Positions 46,633 to 58,451 of a DNA stretch of 64,000 bases are shown here, piece by piece; within the stretch, counting starts at the first letter, position 1, and every line of letters starts with the position of its first letter. Under the pieces are notes generated by a model. The model searched no databases, had not been told where the DNA came from, and worked only from the letters and a program-made list of their open reading frames with translations. Source of the stretch: Azolla caroliniana (Eukaryota > Polypodiophyta). The stretch covers positions 36,828,001 through 36,892,000 of the forward strand of contig JBHGNT010000001.1 of NCBI GenBank assembly GCA_043228905.1. Direction: 5' to 3'. The translations under genes were made by a program, and so were the position numbers.

Positions 46633-47873
46633 GTGTTTACTTGGATGAATTTTGAAAAGCATAGAAAAACAATTGGTTTCCCTACATTTTAACAAGGTAT
46701 GTAGCTCAATTCATTGACTCGTTGAATGCTAATATTGACTAGAGTAACGAAGATAAATCTTTGAAGGATATTGGGGTGGTTCCTCGCAATAGCATTTGTA
46801 ATTGTGACTACAAGGTTCAAATATATTTCCACACCAACTCGACACCCAACTTCATTGGGCCAATGGTTACTATCTAGCCTCAACTTAATTTTTCCTTTCA
46901 TCAACTCATTGGCCCATTGGCTTTATAGGTTTGGACTCTAGATCATGGTTTCTCTCCACATCTCGTAGTGATCTTGCATAATCTATTACGATTTTGATGA
47001 ATAGTTCAACATAATATCAATTGTTCCCATAAGGATCTCATAGATTACATCCAAATTTAGTCTCTTCCAAGCTTGCAAATCAGTATAGATGGAGGAACTC
47101 TCATCATCAGATGATTTGGCTATTTTATTTCCACCAACTTTGCATCCAATTCGAGCACAATGTCAAGGACCTCATAATTGTTCCATATGGTGCCCATTTC
47201 GAACTTCCAAAGAGTGTGTACATGCCACGAGCTTCCCCTGCATCATTGTTAGCAGTTGTGAACTCAATTCACAAATAAAACCACTTCCATTCCAACTAGA
47301 ATGTTCTCTTAGATGTAAATATAGTTCATCTCAATTTGCTTCATTCATGCACAAAGCATGAGGTTTTATGCTTATTAGATGTTGTTGACATTGTAACAAT
47401 ATATTCACATAATATTTGTTGATATGGATGTCGAACTCCTTAGAGATTTGCTTAGCAGGTTAATATTGCGTCTCTTTACTCCTCATCGATGCTCAACAAA
47501 ATCACAATGGACTACTTTTTCTCGTATCACAAGATGGTATGCCACCTTTTCTAAAGGAGAAAGAAAAGCCTTAACATTGACCATCAATCTGTCAAACTAT
47601 TGGCCCTAGTCGATGTAAGTGTAGCTCTCAAGCAAAACTAAGACTTTTGCTTCGTAGAAGATGTTTGGGTCCATGGTGTTGTTGAAATACCTTGAGATGC
47701 TAAGATAATTGACTAAGGTGGCTAAATATGTAGCAAATTGAAGTTTATCTAACAATGAAAGGACAATCCATCCATGGAATTCAATCTTCTAGTTGAGGAA
47801 AAGAAAATTCTAGTAATACATTGGGATGGAAGAGCGACAAGCAACACCTTATTCGATGCATAAAGGGGGTTCT
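46633..47873. other. intergenic, no gene seen
   Basis: AT-rich DNA between the LINE and the Copia element. The open frames at 47089-47361 and 47424-47609 lack recognisable domains. Confidence 0.5.
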
Positions 47874-48223
47874 TGTGAAACTCCCCTCAATCCATCTACC
47901 ACCTCTCCCCATATTTCAGGTAAGGTTTGTCGAATACAAGTGTATAATGGCCATATTCACACTGTCCCTTTGGACAACCCAAGTTTGGGCTATTTCTGTA
48001 AATAGCATAAAGGGCAGTTGCCCTAGGACAATCACTATATAAAGTGACTTTGTAACCTTTAGAAAAGGTTGGTTGTCATTCTTTGTAACTGTGGCTATTG
48101 GAATATAACTTTTTCTTTGTGCCTATCTGTGTGTGTGCGTGTATCTTGCTCATGCGCATACACATGTTCTTCTTCATCACGAATGTTGCTTGCACTTCCG
48201 CATTGACGGCCTTGTCCCCAACA
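47874..48223 (+). repeat. probable 5' LTR of the Copia element
   Basis: The right end is set by the primer-binding site that follows; the LTR would end in ...CA at about 48223. It contains a TATATAAAG promoter box at about 48034. The left end is uncertain; a TGTGAAACT near 47874 is the best TG start I see. There is no matching 3' LTR in the window. Confidence 0.45.
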
Positions 48224-48225
48224 TT

Positions 48226-48237
48226 TGGTATCAGAGC
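48226..48237 (+). promoter_or_regulatory. Copia primer-binding site (initiator tRNA-Met)
   Basis: TGGTATCAGAGC is the standard plant Copia primer-binding site, complementary to the 3' end of initiator tRNA-Met. It sits about 690 bases before gag and defines the LTR border. Confidence 0.85.
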
Positions 48238-48913
48238 GTTGGAGGTTCTTCAACCCGTTGCCGGCCGTCATAGTACACCACACAACATTCCGTTTTCGTT
48301 TTCTTTGATCAACAGAGAAGGGAGAAGAAAAAAGAAGAAGAAAAGCTCGCATCTCACTGTGTTAAATCACAAATTGGAGTAAGCCAATCGGTTGTACTCT
48401 GTTCCTGTGATTGTAACTGCTTGAGGGGAGCTTCTTGAGCAACAATCGACCCAATCGTGCTTCATTCGGTTAAACAACATCCGAATAGGTCACCGGACGC
48501 TATTCACCCGCTTGCTGTAACCACCCGCTGTAGATTGGTCTCCAGGCAACAACCAAATTCGTGCTTCACTCAGCTGATCGACATTCGGGAGGATCAGTTT
48601 GATCCGTCCCTCTCATCGTTGTAGTCATCCGAAGCAGAATCGACCCAAACAATCGGTTTCGTGTAATCGGTATTCGGCATATGATCGGAAGCTAACCGGG
48701 CTCACTCCAACTCGGCAACATTTAGGAAGACCAGCCGGTTCTGTCCCTCAAGTTACCGGAGTCACTCCGAGCAAGTTTAGCAACAAGTATCCAAAACCAA
48801 ACCGACTCGGGTTCAAAACTGACTAGAACAATATCGGGTGAGCCGACCGGCTGCACCCCACTAAGGTTCGTAGTCAACTCCGAACCGAGTCTTACCAACC
48901 GAAACCGAAGCAT

Positions 48914-49674
48914 ATGGCATCAACATCCAGCTCATCAGAGATGATTCTAAGGAGGTTCGACGGTTCGAACTTCAACTTTTGGAAGGAACAAATGCAAGAC
49001 TATCTCATAGTCAAGGGTCAGATAGACCCGATTGAGAATGAAAATCCTCCAGAAGCATACAAGGCAAATGAATGGCTAAAGCTGGACAGAACTGTCCGTG
49101 CCACGATTCAGATGCACTTATCGGAGTCAGTGTACTTCACAATGCAATCATGCACGACAACTTTTGAACTATGGAAAACACTATCGGAAACTTATGAAAA
49201 GAAGGTTGTGGCAACGAAGATGTATATGATCCGGCGCCTCCACAACTTGCGGATGAAAGAATCTGATTCAGTTCAGGCACACCTCAACAAGTACGAAAGC
49301 ATAAGCTCCCAAATCTCGTCTTAGGGGACGACAATGGAGGATGAACTTAGAGCAATGATACTCATGAGTAGTCTCCCCTCTTCATGGGAAACTTTCGTTA
49401 CAACCGTGTGCAATGCTTCAACACCTGCGGTTAAGTACTCCAAAGTCACGAGCGCAATCCTAACTGAAGCAGCTCGGAGAAAGTCTTTCGCCAAAGATTC
49501 CGCAGATGAAGCTCAACCGACCGATCGAACAACCGGGGAAAAAGTTCTTCCCGATCGCCGAACAATCAACAAGCCGAAGCAAGTCCCCAGACAATCGAAT
49601 CTGCAACTACTGCAAGAAACTGGGACACATCAAAGCCGACTGTCGGGCACTCAAAGCAAAAACTGATAAAGCTT
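48914..49674 (+). pseudogene. Copia gag, broken
   Basis: The ATG-started frame has a Copia gag (UBN2-type) region: RRFDGSNFNFWKEQMQDYL, FELWKTLSETYEKK, HLNKYESISSQI. It is cut by TAG at 49322-49324, continues in the same frame (MEDELRAMILMSSLPSSWETF), then shifts by one base before the zinc knuckle C-x2-C-x4-H-x4-C (TGC at 49602). A second stop follows at about 49674. At least two stops and one frameshift make it non-functional. Confidence 0.85.
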
Positions 49675-50500
49675 AGAGAGCGGATCAGAAGAGTAGCCGG
49701 CATGAGGAGGTCAACTACGTCGGCTCTTCAGCCGAAATTTTGACGACCGACCCGAACATATTGTCCATAGAGAACCTAGTTGAATCAGAAGTTCTGCATA
49801 CGACTGAGGAATCGAGCACATGGCTCCTGGACTCGGGCACATCGTATCATGTGACACCTCACCGATCTCAGTTTCGGCAATACTCGGACCGATACTCCGA
49901 CTTAGTTCGAGTCAGAAACTCGCAGCACTGTGCTATAATCCGAATCGGCATCGTAGAGCTCAACCTTCCGGGCAGCTCTACACTCGTAGTACACAATGTC
50001 CGACACGTTCCTGAGCTCTCAAGACCCTTGATCTCAGTCGGACAGCTTGACGAAGCCGACATCCATGCCGGATTCTCATCAGGAGGGTGGACACTCCACA
50101 AAGGGAACCTCCTGCTTGCTCGAGGACCAAAGGTACATTCCTTGTACCCTTTATTTGTCACACTCAAAGAGGGTGACTTTTTTTTGGTTGATATCCCCGT
50201 GTCATCGTTATGGCACAAACGACTTGGACACCTCGGCAAGGCAGACATAACGTACCTATCCAGAGCCAGTTACATCCCCAAACCCTCCTTCTTGGATCAC
50301 CAATTCTGCAAGCATTGCCAGTACGGCAAACAGGTAGCTGCATCACACCCGACATCAGCACCAAGAGAATCGAGTCCCCTCGATTTGGTCCACTCAGACG
50401 TCTGTGGCCTGATGCCACATCAATCTCTCGACGATGCTTCGTACTTCGTCAGTTTTATTGACGACTCGACTCAAAAGGTGTGGGCTTATGGACCTTACGG
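49675..50500 (+). pseudogene. Copia protease and integrase N-terminal part
   Basis: Same frame as the zinc knuckle. The aspartic protease site is WLLDSGTSYHVTP at about 49820. The GAG-pre-integrase H-H-C-C domain follows (LWHKRLGHLG, then CKHCQYGK). The integrase core begins with DLVHSDVCGLMPH and ends at FIDDSTQKVWAY. The frame then runs into an unrelated GA-rich block, so the integrase is split. Confidence 0.9.
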
Positions 50501-50951
50501 TCGGAACAAGGAGTGCGGAATGGTCGATAATCGGCGGGTAGAGGTAGGCGAAGAGGAACACCACGCTCGATTTGAGCACACCCGAATCGAAGACGAGGTA
50601 GAAGAAAGGAGAGGGAGCCGGCATGATTAGGAATAACAAAAAGGAAGAGGGGTGGGGGTTTAAAACACTAAGATTAGAAACATAAACACTAAAACAAAAA
50701 ACATAACCCGAAAACTAACAAACATGAAATCTAAATCTAGAAACATGAACCTAAAAATAAAGTAAAGGGTGGGGTAATTAGAAAGAAATTAAAATTAAAA
50801 GATAGGCTTAAAGGGAGGGGGATTAACATACTAATTAAAATAGAGAGAGAGAGAGAGAGAGAGATTAAAACATAAATAAACCTAAGATTAAAACTAAAGA
50901 GAGAGAGAGAGTGTGAGAGATTAAAACATAAATAAACCTAAGATTAAAACT

Positions 50952-51003
<52 letters not shown>

Positions 51004-51070
51004 AGACATAAATAAACCTAAGATTAAAACTAAAATATGAGACGAAAAACATAATTAATATTTAAAAACA
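50487..51070. repeat. GA-rich insertion splitting the Copia integrase
   Basis: Between KVWAY (about 50490) and VFSIFSERLAMVENQTGW (about 51072), adjacent in ordinary Copia integrases, lie about 580 unrelated bases. The right part has three tandem copies (period about 57) of a (GA)n tract followed by TTAAAACATAAATAAACCTA, with the (GA)n growing to about 46 bases in the last copy. It encodes nothing recognisable. Confidence 0.7.
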
Positions 51071-51073
51071 AGG

Positions 51074-51735
51074 GTGTTCTCGATCTTCTCCGAAAGGCTT
51101 GCAATGGTCGAAAATCAAACTGGTTGGAAACTGAAATGTCTCCGAACCGACAATGGAGGAGAATTCAAGTCTGAAGAATTTGTCAAATTTTGTTGGGAAC
51201 GCGGCATTCGATGTGAATATACGACACCTTATAGTCCAGAGCAGAACGGAATTGGAGAACACATGAATCAGACGATTCAAGAACGCATAGTATCCATGCT
51301 CCAACATTCCAGACTGTCGGAGGGCTTCTGGGCGGAGGCTCTACTTACGACAGTACACATAATAAATATGTCACCAAGTAGACCTCTAGGACTTAAAATA
51401 CCTCAGGAAATATGGACCGACAGTACGCCGAATTATGACAAGCTGAGGATCTTCGGCTGCGAGTCGTATGCCCTCAAACCGAAAGACGACCGTCGGAAAC
51501 TCGAACCAAGATCAAGGAAATGTGTTTTCCTTGGATATGGACCCGACAACAAAAGAAGCCTTATGGGTCGGTCGGTTGGCGCACACGTTTCGACAAGTCG
51601 ACCTTGACTCGGCTCCAATTGTCTACAACGATAGTTAGGGTACTCTTGCTTTGTCAAAGAATCTGGTTCACCACAACGCCTCCAAGCATATCGACGTTCG
51701 ATATCACTTCGTTCGGGACTGCATCATTTCAGGGA
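51074..51735 (+). pseudogene. Copia integrase C-terminal part joined to an RNase H remnant
   Basis: Integrase resumes with CLRTDNGGEFKSEEF (second catalytic Asp) and YSPEQNGIGEHMNQTI (catalytic Glu region), and continues to RKCVFLGYGPD. Soon after, in another frame, comes YNDS-stop-GTLALSKN then KHIDVRYHFVRDC, which is the end of a Copia RNase H. The reverse transcriptase and most of RNase H (about 2 kb in a normal element) are missing, so this is an internal deletion. Confidence 0.85.
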
Positions 51736-52885
51736 AATCAAACATTGTTGTGGACATTCAATTCATGGGCAAAGGATCTTACCATTTGGAGTTTACCAAC
51801 CCTTCGTCTGTTGATCATTTGTTGAAGATCAAGCATACATCATTGCACGGTGCTTGGATCTCTTTTTACAAGTGGACTCATAATGTGGTTGCAGATGATA
51901 TCCTGCAGCACAATGAAGCCCAAATGATGTTTACAACCGTTTTCCCAAGGTTGAAGAAATAATGGCGTGTGGGATCCTAACATGGGGTCAAGTGTTACCC
52001 CAAGTACGCTCTCTTTTAGGTACAATAATAGGTATTAAAGATGAGACTATGTAGGAGGATGATCATACATGTGGAGCACCAACTGTGAGGATTTTGGCAC
52101 CCATGAATAGTGTCTTACCACCTTCAGTTTTGCTGCCAAATCTACAGGAAAATAAGAAGTCGTTGTCCCAGAGGATTATGTATTAGAGGCTTCCGGATCA
52201 ATGTTTCATACGTAGACATTTTGGGCATTTAGGCAAGGATTGTCCTCGTAAGCGCTATTGATCAAAAGAAGCCTCTAAATCAACTTCTAAGGTGGGGAGA
52301 TCCGACTGGACTCTAGTAGCAACTAAGCATACTTTTAAACATTTTAAATCTTTAGTCAATTCCATAATTTTGTTGGATGCCCCTAAATCGACATTTATGG
52401 AAAAAGAAATTCCTTCTAAGGTCTACCCTACAAGACATCATGAGTTAGAGGTTTCATCTAGTGTGCGGAACTAAAGGTACTCAATTGGGGGATAAAGGTA
52501 AGCAAATTCTTCAATCCTTGCCTCACCCGGTGCCTCAAGACAAGGGGCGAGAAATTGAATGTTCAGGTGTTGTTATGGATTGTGAAAAGTAGTTATCTTT
52601 AGTAATCCATGAGGAGGATACATCAAAACAGAAGTCCTTTTGGTTAAGGAGATAGTGATGCCTCAGAATAATAATGATTTCTCTTTTTTGGCAGTATCCT
52701 TGGTTAAAAGTGATACCCCTCCATTGGAAAAAGTTTTGTCAGTCCGTTCACATAAATACTCAGGTAAAGATATGATGACAACTAGAGGACAATTACGAGT
52801 TGCTGAGGAAAGAAGACATAGAGGAGTAGTTTTGGCAGGAAAACAAATAATTTCATAATAATTAAATTTGAAATTTTGCTTGCTT
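51735..52885 (+). pseudogene. LINE ORF1 fragment fused to Copia remnant
   Basis: The frame continues from the RNase H remnant into a DUF4283-like region (SNIVVDIQFMGKGSYHLEF, LHGAWISFYKWTHN), then broken pieces with a degenerate zinc knuckle (CFIRRHFGHLGKDCP at about 52203-52250), and ends with TTRGQLRVAEERRHRGVVL near 52858. This is the ORF1 layout of plant L1-type LINEs, and the end resembles ORF1 at 41758-42126. Several stops interrupt it. About 25 bases after its stop faintly resemble the ORF2 start before the PPR-like sequence begins. Confidence 0.75.
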
Positions 52886-54850
52886 GTAGGTCGAAAGCAT
52901 GTAGCAACATAGAAAATGGTCAAGAAATATACCCACATATTGTTTTCCATGCTTTTGATAGAGATGTCTACATGGCAAATTCATCAGTTGTTATGTATGT
53001 GAAGTGTGGCTTGATAGCTGAAGCAAAAGTATCCCGACATTGGTGGATATGTACATAAAATGTGGGTATGCCAAAAATGGAGATGGCCAGAAAGCACTTG
53101 ATTTCTTTGAACAAATGCATAGAGAGGGAGTGTTGCTTGATGTGGTCACGTTTCTCTCTATCTTGAAAGCTTGTGGTAGCATTCGAAGCCTTGATAAGGG
53201 TAAAAAAATACATGGTACGATTAATGTTGTAATATATTCGTGATGCTTGAAAGCGTGTCGAAGAGTAGGAGACATTGAGAAAGTACGAAGACTGTAGGCA
53301 AATATTGTATATGGTTACTGGTATCTTGATGTAAAAGTTTATTGGAAGAGAATGTTATGCTTGGGAATGCTTTTGTTGACATGTATGCCAAATGTGATGA
53401 TTTGGAAAAACCTCAGTTGGTGTTTGATGCACTTCTTATTCAAGATTTGTTCTCATGGAATTCATTGATCTCAGGATATGCTCTGGATGGACACAATGAA
53501 GTTGCATTGAAGTGTTTCAAATAGATGTGCAGAGATGGGTTTTTGCCCAAATGCCATCACTTTCACTTGCATCTTGAAGGCATGTGGAATAGATAGGGGG
53601 AAAGAAATCCACCATGAGATTATCCACATGAATGCTTAAACAAGCATGTCGAGGTTGGCAATGTGTTGGTGGATATGTATGCAAAATGTGGTTAGCTAGA
53701 AAAAGCGTAGGAAGTGTTTGATGAGCTTTGTGTTCGTGACATTATATCTGTGGAATGTTTTGATCGGTGGATATGTTTAGCGAGGGGAAGGAAGCAAAGC
53801 TAGAATTTATTTCAAGAGGATGCAATGTGATCACTTCTTGCCAAATACAAGCACCTCCATTTGCATATTGAAGGCTTGTTCAAACACAAGGGCTTTACAC
53901 AGGGGTGAGCAAATTCAAAATGAAATTGTAAGTGAAAGATTGATCGGTAAAGTTCAGGAACTAGATATTGTTTTGGTGGATATGTTTGTCAAAGTTCAGG
54001 AACTAGATATGCTTCTTGGAATGCACTAATTTCAAGATATTCCCAACATAGATTTGGCCAGGAAGCATAATTTGAATCTTTTTGAACAAATGCAAAATGA
54101 TGGTCTTTCTTCGGAGGCAAACACCTTTGTAAGTTTGCTAAATGCCTATGGCAATGTAGGAGTGGTTGATAAGGGCATGAGTAAGAGGTTGTTAGAAGAC
54201 AATATTGAACTTGGGAATGCTTTGGTGGACATGCATGCTAAATGTGGTGAGCTTGAAAAAGCACAAAAAATAACATTCAATGGTCGTCTCTTGGAATGCT
54301 TTGATATCGGGATATGCTAAAAAGGGTCATGCTAAAAAAGCATTGGATTCTTTATAGAAAATGTAACTCGAGGGTCAAATCTTGCCAGATGCGGTCACGT
54401 CTTTGTGTGTGTTGAATGCATGTTGTCATTCAAGCTATGTGAACCTATGAGTTGCTGGCCAACCAATTGTTTAATGCATTCCGAGATTATTTAAAGCATC
54501 CATGTTGGATTATTCAAGCCCTTCAAATTGACATTGACAATCACTACAATGGTGTTAATGCTTGCATTTGCTGAGCAATAATTGAAACCCAAGAGCTTTT
54601 TGATGAATTATTGTTGGTTATTTGGGCTATATTAAGCATGATTAGAATGAGGATGCTATACAATTTTATCCTCAAATGCTTGTGCAAGGCTTCCTCTTAC
54701 CTAATATGATGACATTTTTTGGTATGTTGAAAGCATGTGGCAACATGGGAGAATTGGTTGTACATACTAAAATGAAATTAGATTTTGTGATGGATGGAGG
54801 AGTTGTGGGATAGATTGGATTCAATTGTTGCACAATCTCTACAGAAAGCA
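52886..54850 (+). pseudogene. PPR pseudogene (PLS class)
   Basis: Fragments in all three frames match PLS-class PPR repeats in order: KACSNIENGQEI, SSVVMYVKCG, GVLLDVVTFLSILKACGS, LGNAFVDMYAKCDDLEK, FSWNSLISGYALDG, FLPNAITFTCILKACG, NIELGNALVDMHAKCGELEKAQ. Stops and frameshifts recur every few tens of codons. The repeat wording differs from the intact PPR gene at 14 kb, so it derives from another family member. It lies directly against the LINE ORF1 fragment. Confidence 0.85.
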
Positions 54851-55948
54851 TAGTGTTGTTGCTTATGTGCCTTTTTTAAACTAATCGAAGGATATTTTGT
54901 TTTGAAAAAAAAAACTCAATCTTCTAGTTGTCATGTGAGTAGAGAAAACATCGTATATAGTTGATCACCTAAGGAGACAAAACAAGAGACAAATCTATGC
55001 CGTAACATTTATAGTTAATCACCTTAGGACACAAAATGAATGCATGTATAACATGGCAACACAAATCACATCCATATACGCTAGGAGTAACAATTTCCTT
55101 ACAACGTTTCGGCTTTAGGAGAAGGTAAAATAATTCCATTGCCTAATCATACAATTATAAGCAAGCTAGATAACTCAATTTTGACCTTGGAATCCTCCCC
55201 AATTAAAAGGTAAAATAAACCTAATTGTTTGCACATTTGAGGCAGCTACTTGGGTAAATGACGGTTATTGATTGGACATGCACCGGGTCATTCCTATTGG
55301 GCTCGCTAATGTTGTTTGAGTGTACATTGAATTTCACTTTCTCCCATGATAGGGGGCTAGACTATAACTACTTTTTTGATGGACCCACTTTTTTTTTTGT
55401 AACTAAATGGACGCTTGCCACATGAGTTGAGCAATCCATTCAGTTTGGCATTGTCGTGGAAGGCGGCATAAAAGACAAGCATTATGGTTTGTCAATGCTT
55501 GCTACTAACATTTCTTGGTGCTAGATACAAATTACAATACATGCATTTGCATCCTGCCCCCAACGGGTCATTCATTTAGATTAATCAAGTCAAGTCAAGT
55601 CAAGTCCATTTGGATAAAAAAATGAGGCCTAGAAACCAATGAAAGGTATGGGAAGTGAGCAGTGAGCATGTCAATGGATCGTATAATGCATGGATGGGAT
55701 GGGTTAAGCCAAAAGGTCAAGAAAAGGATGAGGCAGAATACGGATAGAAGAAGCTTGGAAACCAATGATATCATGGTATGATATGTTTAATGTTATGATG
55801 CGTGGTGCCTCCAGAAATAGAAGTCTCCCTCCCTCTCTTTCTTTTCTTTCTCTCTCTCTCATACTCATCATCTGCAACGGTATAATCTCCATCTCTCTCT
55901 CTCTCAAATTTCAAACCCACACGTTCATGCACAGTCACACGCACACGT
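54851..55948. other. intergenic, pentanucleotide and TC repeats
   Basis: No supported gene. A GTCAA tandem repeat lies at about 55587-55606, and TC tracts at about 55844-55860 and 55888-55905 lie just upstream of the F-box gene promoter. Confidence 0.5.
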
Positions 55949-55955
55949 TATAAAA
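55949..55955 (+). promoter_or_regulatory. TATA box of the F-box gene
   Basis: TATAAAA about 70 bases upstream of the first 5'UTR donor and about 225 bases upstream of the ATG, following TC-rich promoter tracts. The transcript would start near 55980, within a pyrimidine-rich leader. Confidence 0.65.
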
Positions 55956-56018
55956 GCTTCTTCTCTTTCTTCTTCTCCCTCTCAGCCTTCATCTCTGCAC
56001 TCCCCACCCATCCGTCAG

Positions 56019-56156
56019 GTAAATAAATCCTCATCTCAACAACCCCCCCCCCCCCCCCACCCCTCCCTTTTCCCCCAATTCAGAAACCCTAATTTCTCCA
56101 TAGCATCTGCGTCTGAGGATCCCAACCCTAATCACGCTGCTCCACTTTCGTTCCAG
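56019..56156 (+). other. 5'UTR intron of the F-box gene
   Basis: The donor CGTCAG|GTAAAT and acceptor TTCCAG|GTGGTC enclose 138 bases. It includes a run of 16 C at 56043-56058, which could cause sequencing or assembly error. If used, it leaves a 23-nt exon (56157-56179) with the start codon. Confidence 0.55.
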
Positions 56157-56174
56157 GTGGTCTTTGTTCTGTAA

Positions 56175-58451
56175 ATGAAGTAAGTGCCCCTCCCGTTCTC
56201 CTTGTCTCTGCCTCGTTATTGTGGCCTTTCTTATCTTTGCATGATGTGCCTACTGTTTCCGTGATGGTATTTCTGATGATTTCCATGCGACGACAAGATC
56301 CTCTTAAGATTAGCTTTTCGTCACACATCCGTTCTGGTAAAATAGTCAGGATATCCGTTATTCAGATAGCACTGTTACATTCTGCATACTTCTGATTTCT
56401 GCGTACGTCTACATTACACCATTTCACTATCAGAAACCTTCATTTCACGGTGTTAGAATCTCAAACATAAGCTTAAGCATAAGCCATGAATGTCTGTTTG
56501 TCTGTGCTAATCTGTGAACCTAGCAATTTGATTCTGAATTTCTCTTTAGATCATAATGTTACTTGTTGTTCCTTCTTCACTGTCAAAAACGGCCATAAAT
56601 TATCATGCTAAACGTCTGCTTTTCTTTGCCTGCTTCATTCTTACCAAGCGTTTCTTTCTCACATCTTATTTGATGGTGTCCTCTGTATGTTTGCAGGTTG
56701 ACTCTTTCACAATGTAAGGCTGATAGCGAGAGTGCTGCCCTGCGGGGCTTGCGGCGAAGTCTCAGAAGTTCTCACTCTTCTTCTTCATCTTCTTCGTCAT
56801 CTCGTTCAATTCAGCAGCATCTCGAAGCATTACCTAGTCTGCAATGTACACCGGTATACTCAGTAGTCACGTCTGCTTCCGTCTCTGTCAAGCCTCAAAA
56901 GCAGCGCCGCGTCAAATTAGCAAGGAAGAGAGAAGAAATAGTTCTATCCACTTTGGAAGAAGAATCCGGTACTTTTGATAAATCCAAAGCTTCGATTCGT
57001 CGACAGAGATCCTTGGATCTTACCTTGACAAGACGATCAAACCTTCCTAAAACATTGTGCAGAACATCCTCTTGTACAACAATCGGAAGGAAGAGGGTTA
57101 TAGGCTTTGATGATCATGAATACAACAGTACTTCTTGTTTTTCTTCAGACCTCGAAGAAGACAAAGAAGATTCGCCAAGAAAGCGATTTGCTTCTCCCAA
57201 GACACCGTCAAGTTGTCTTGACAGGAGTCCTTCCGCATCTTCTTCTGATCTTTCATGGTGGTCTGCAGACCCTGAAACACCTTCAGCTCCTTATTTATTT
57301 GACTTCAGCAACGAAAAACAGTGTATTGGTGGCGATTCTCTTCTAGAGGATCTCCCTTTCGACATACTGGTGAGTCTTAAACTTTCCTCTTTCTTCGTCC
57401 ATTGTGTCTTTACCTTTTTGAGAATTGCACCAATTCCACGAATCTTCGCAGTTTAATGGTCATTTCTACTCAAATGTAGCAGAAGCTTGAAAATTGTTTT
57501 GCTTGATATATCTTCGTTAAACTTACCCTTACTTTCTTCTGTCTTTACTTTCTTGAAATGTTTCGGAAGCTGTTTATGTGAAGTTCTTTTCAGCTTTGTT
57601 TTTGTTCTCTCATTCTTGCCATTATCATCTTAAAATACGGTACTTCACAATGGTTCAGTTTTATTTCTTCTCAGTTTATCTCTGTTAGCTTGGAATACAT
57701 CAAACATTGATTCCTTGTCATGCCATTATTGTCTTGAAATGTAACAATTTTATGCTTGTTTGTGTGTGTTTATTCAAATTCATGTATTTATGTTTTGAAA
57801 TGTAGAAATCTTATATTTTGTTTTCAATTTGTTGATTTGATGCAGCTTCACATTGTCTGTTGCCTCGAACACGACAATCTTAAACCTGTGTCACAAGTGT
57901 GCAGACGCCTATTTCAAGCAGTAAGTTGCACGTATATCTTTACTATTCTGATTAGACTCACTGATGCATATATTTAATTCTAAAAGGATGCTTTCCCTTG
58001 TCTTTAATTGCTTCAGGTCTCTACTGCCTGGCAGAATCATTTTTGTTTCACGACTCCTCGCCGTGAGAAGAAAGGATTGAAATTTGAGCTCTTTCCTGAA
58101 GAGCCGCGAGCCGAAACAGCACCCTATGGGTATGTCTATGATTCCTTGTATAATTGTATTTAATTGTCAAGTCAACCCTAAACAGTTTTTCTTTATAACA
58201 GAAATCAAGGGGTGGGGATGTTCATTCATCCTCCAACACCCCAAGCTCCAAGGCAGCCACTGAGACCAACAGAAACAAGGTTGAATGAATTATCTGAAAT
58301 TTGCACATTTGCTCCTTCGGCATCATCATTATCAGCTACATCAATATCGGCTGATGCTGATAGGATGAAACCTTTGTCTTTATCATCTCACCGAGTGTTA
58401 TTCAGTGAAGATGAGCTTTGTCAGGCAGTTGCAGAAAACACCCTTTCGTAG
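56175..58451 (+). CDS. F-box protein, stress-induced FBS type
   Basis: Five coding exons: 56175-56179, 56697-57369, 57846-57920, 58017-58129 and 58202-58451, 371 residues in all. Only five coding bases (ATGAA) lie in the first exon; GAA|GTAAGT joins TTTGCAG|GTTGAC to read MKLTLSQ. Exon 2 has no in-frame ATG of its own, which supports this start. The N-terminal 215 residues are Ser/Arg-rich and probably disordered. The F-box (about 218-262; LLEDLPFDILLHIVC, then VSQVCRRLFQA) is followed by NHFCFTTPRRE, close to 'SHFAYSTPRK' of the FBS1/At1g61340 group and to At4g35930. A PPTPQAPRQPLRP stretch follows. F-box proteins connect substrates to SKP1-CUL1 ubiquitin ligases; FBS proteins are linked to stress responses. 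The exact orthologue is not certain. All introns have GT-AG ends. Confidence 0.88.
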
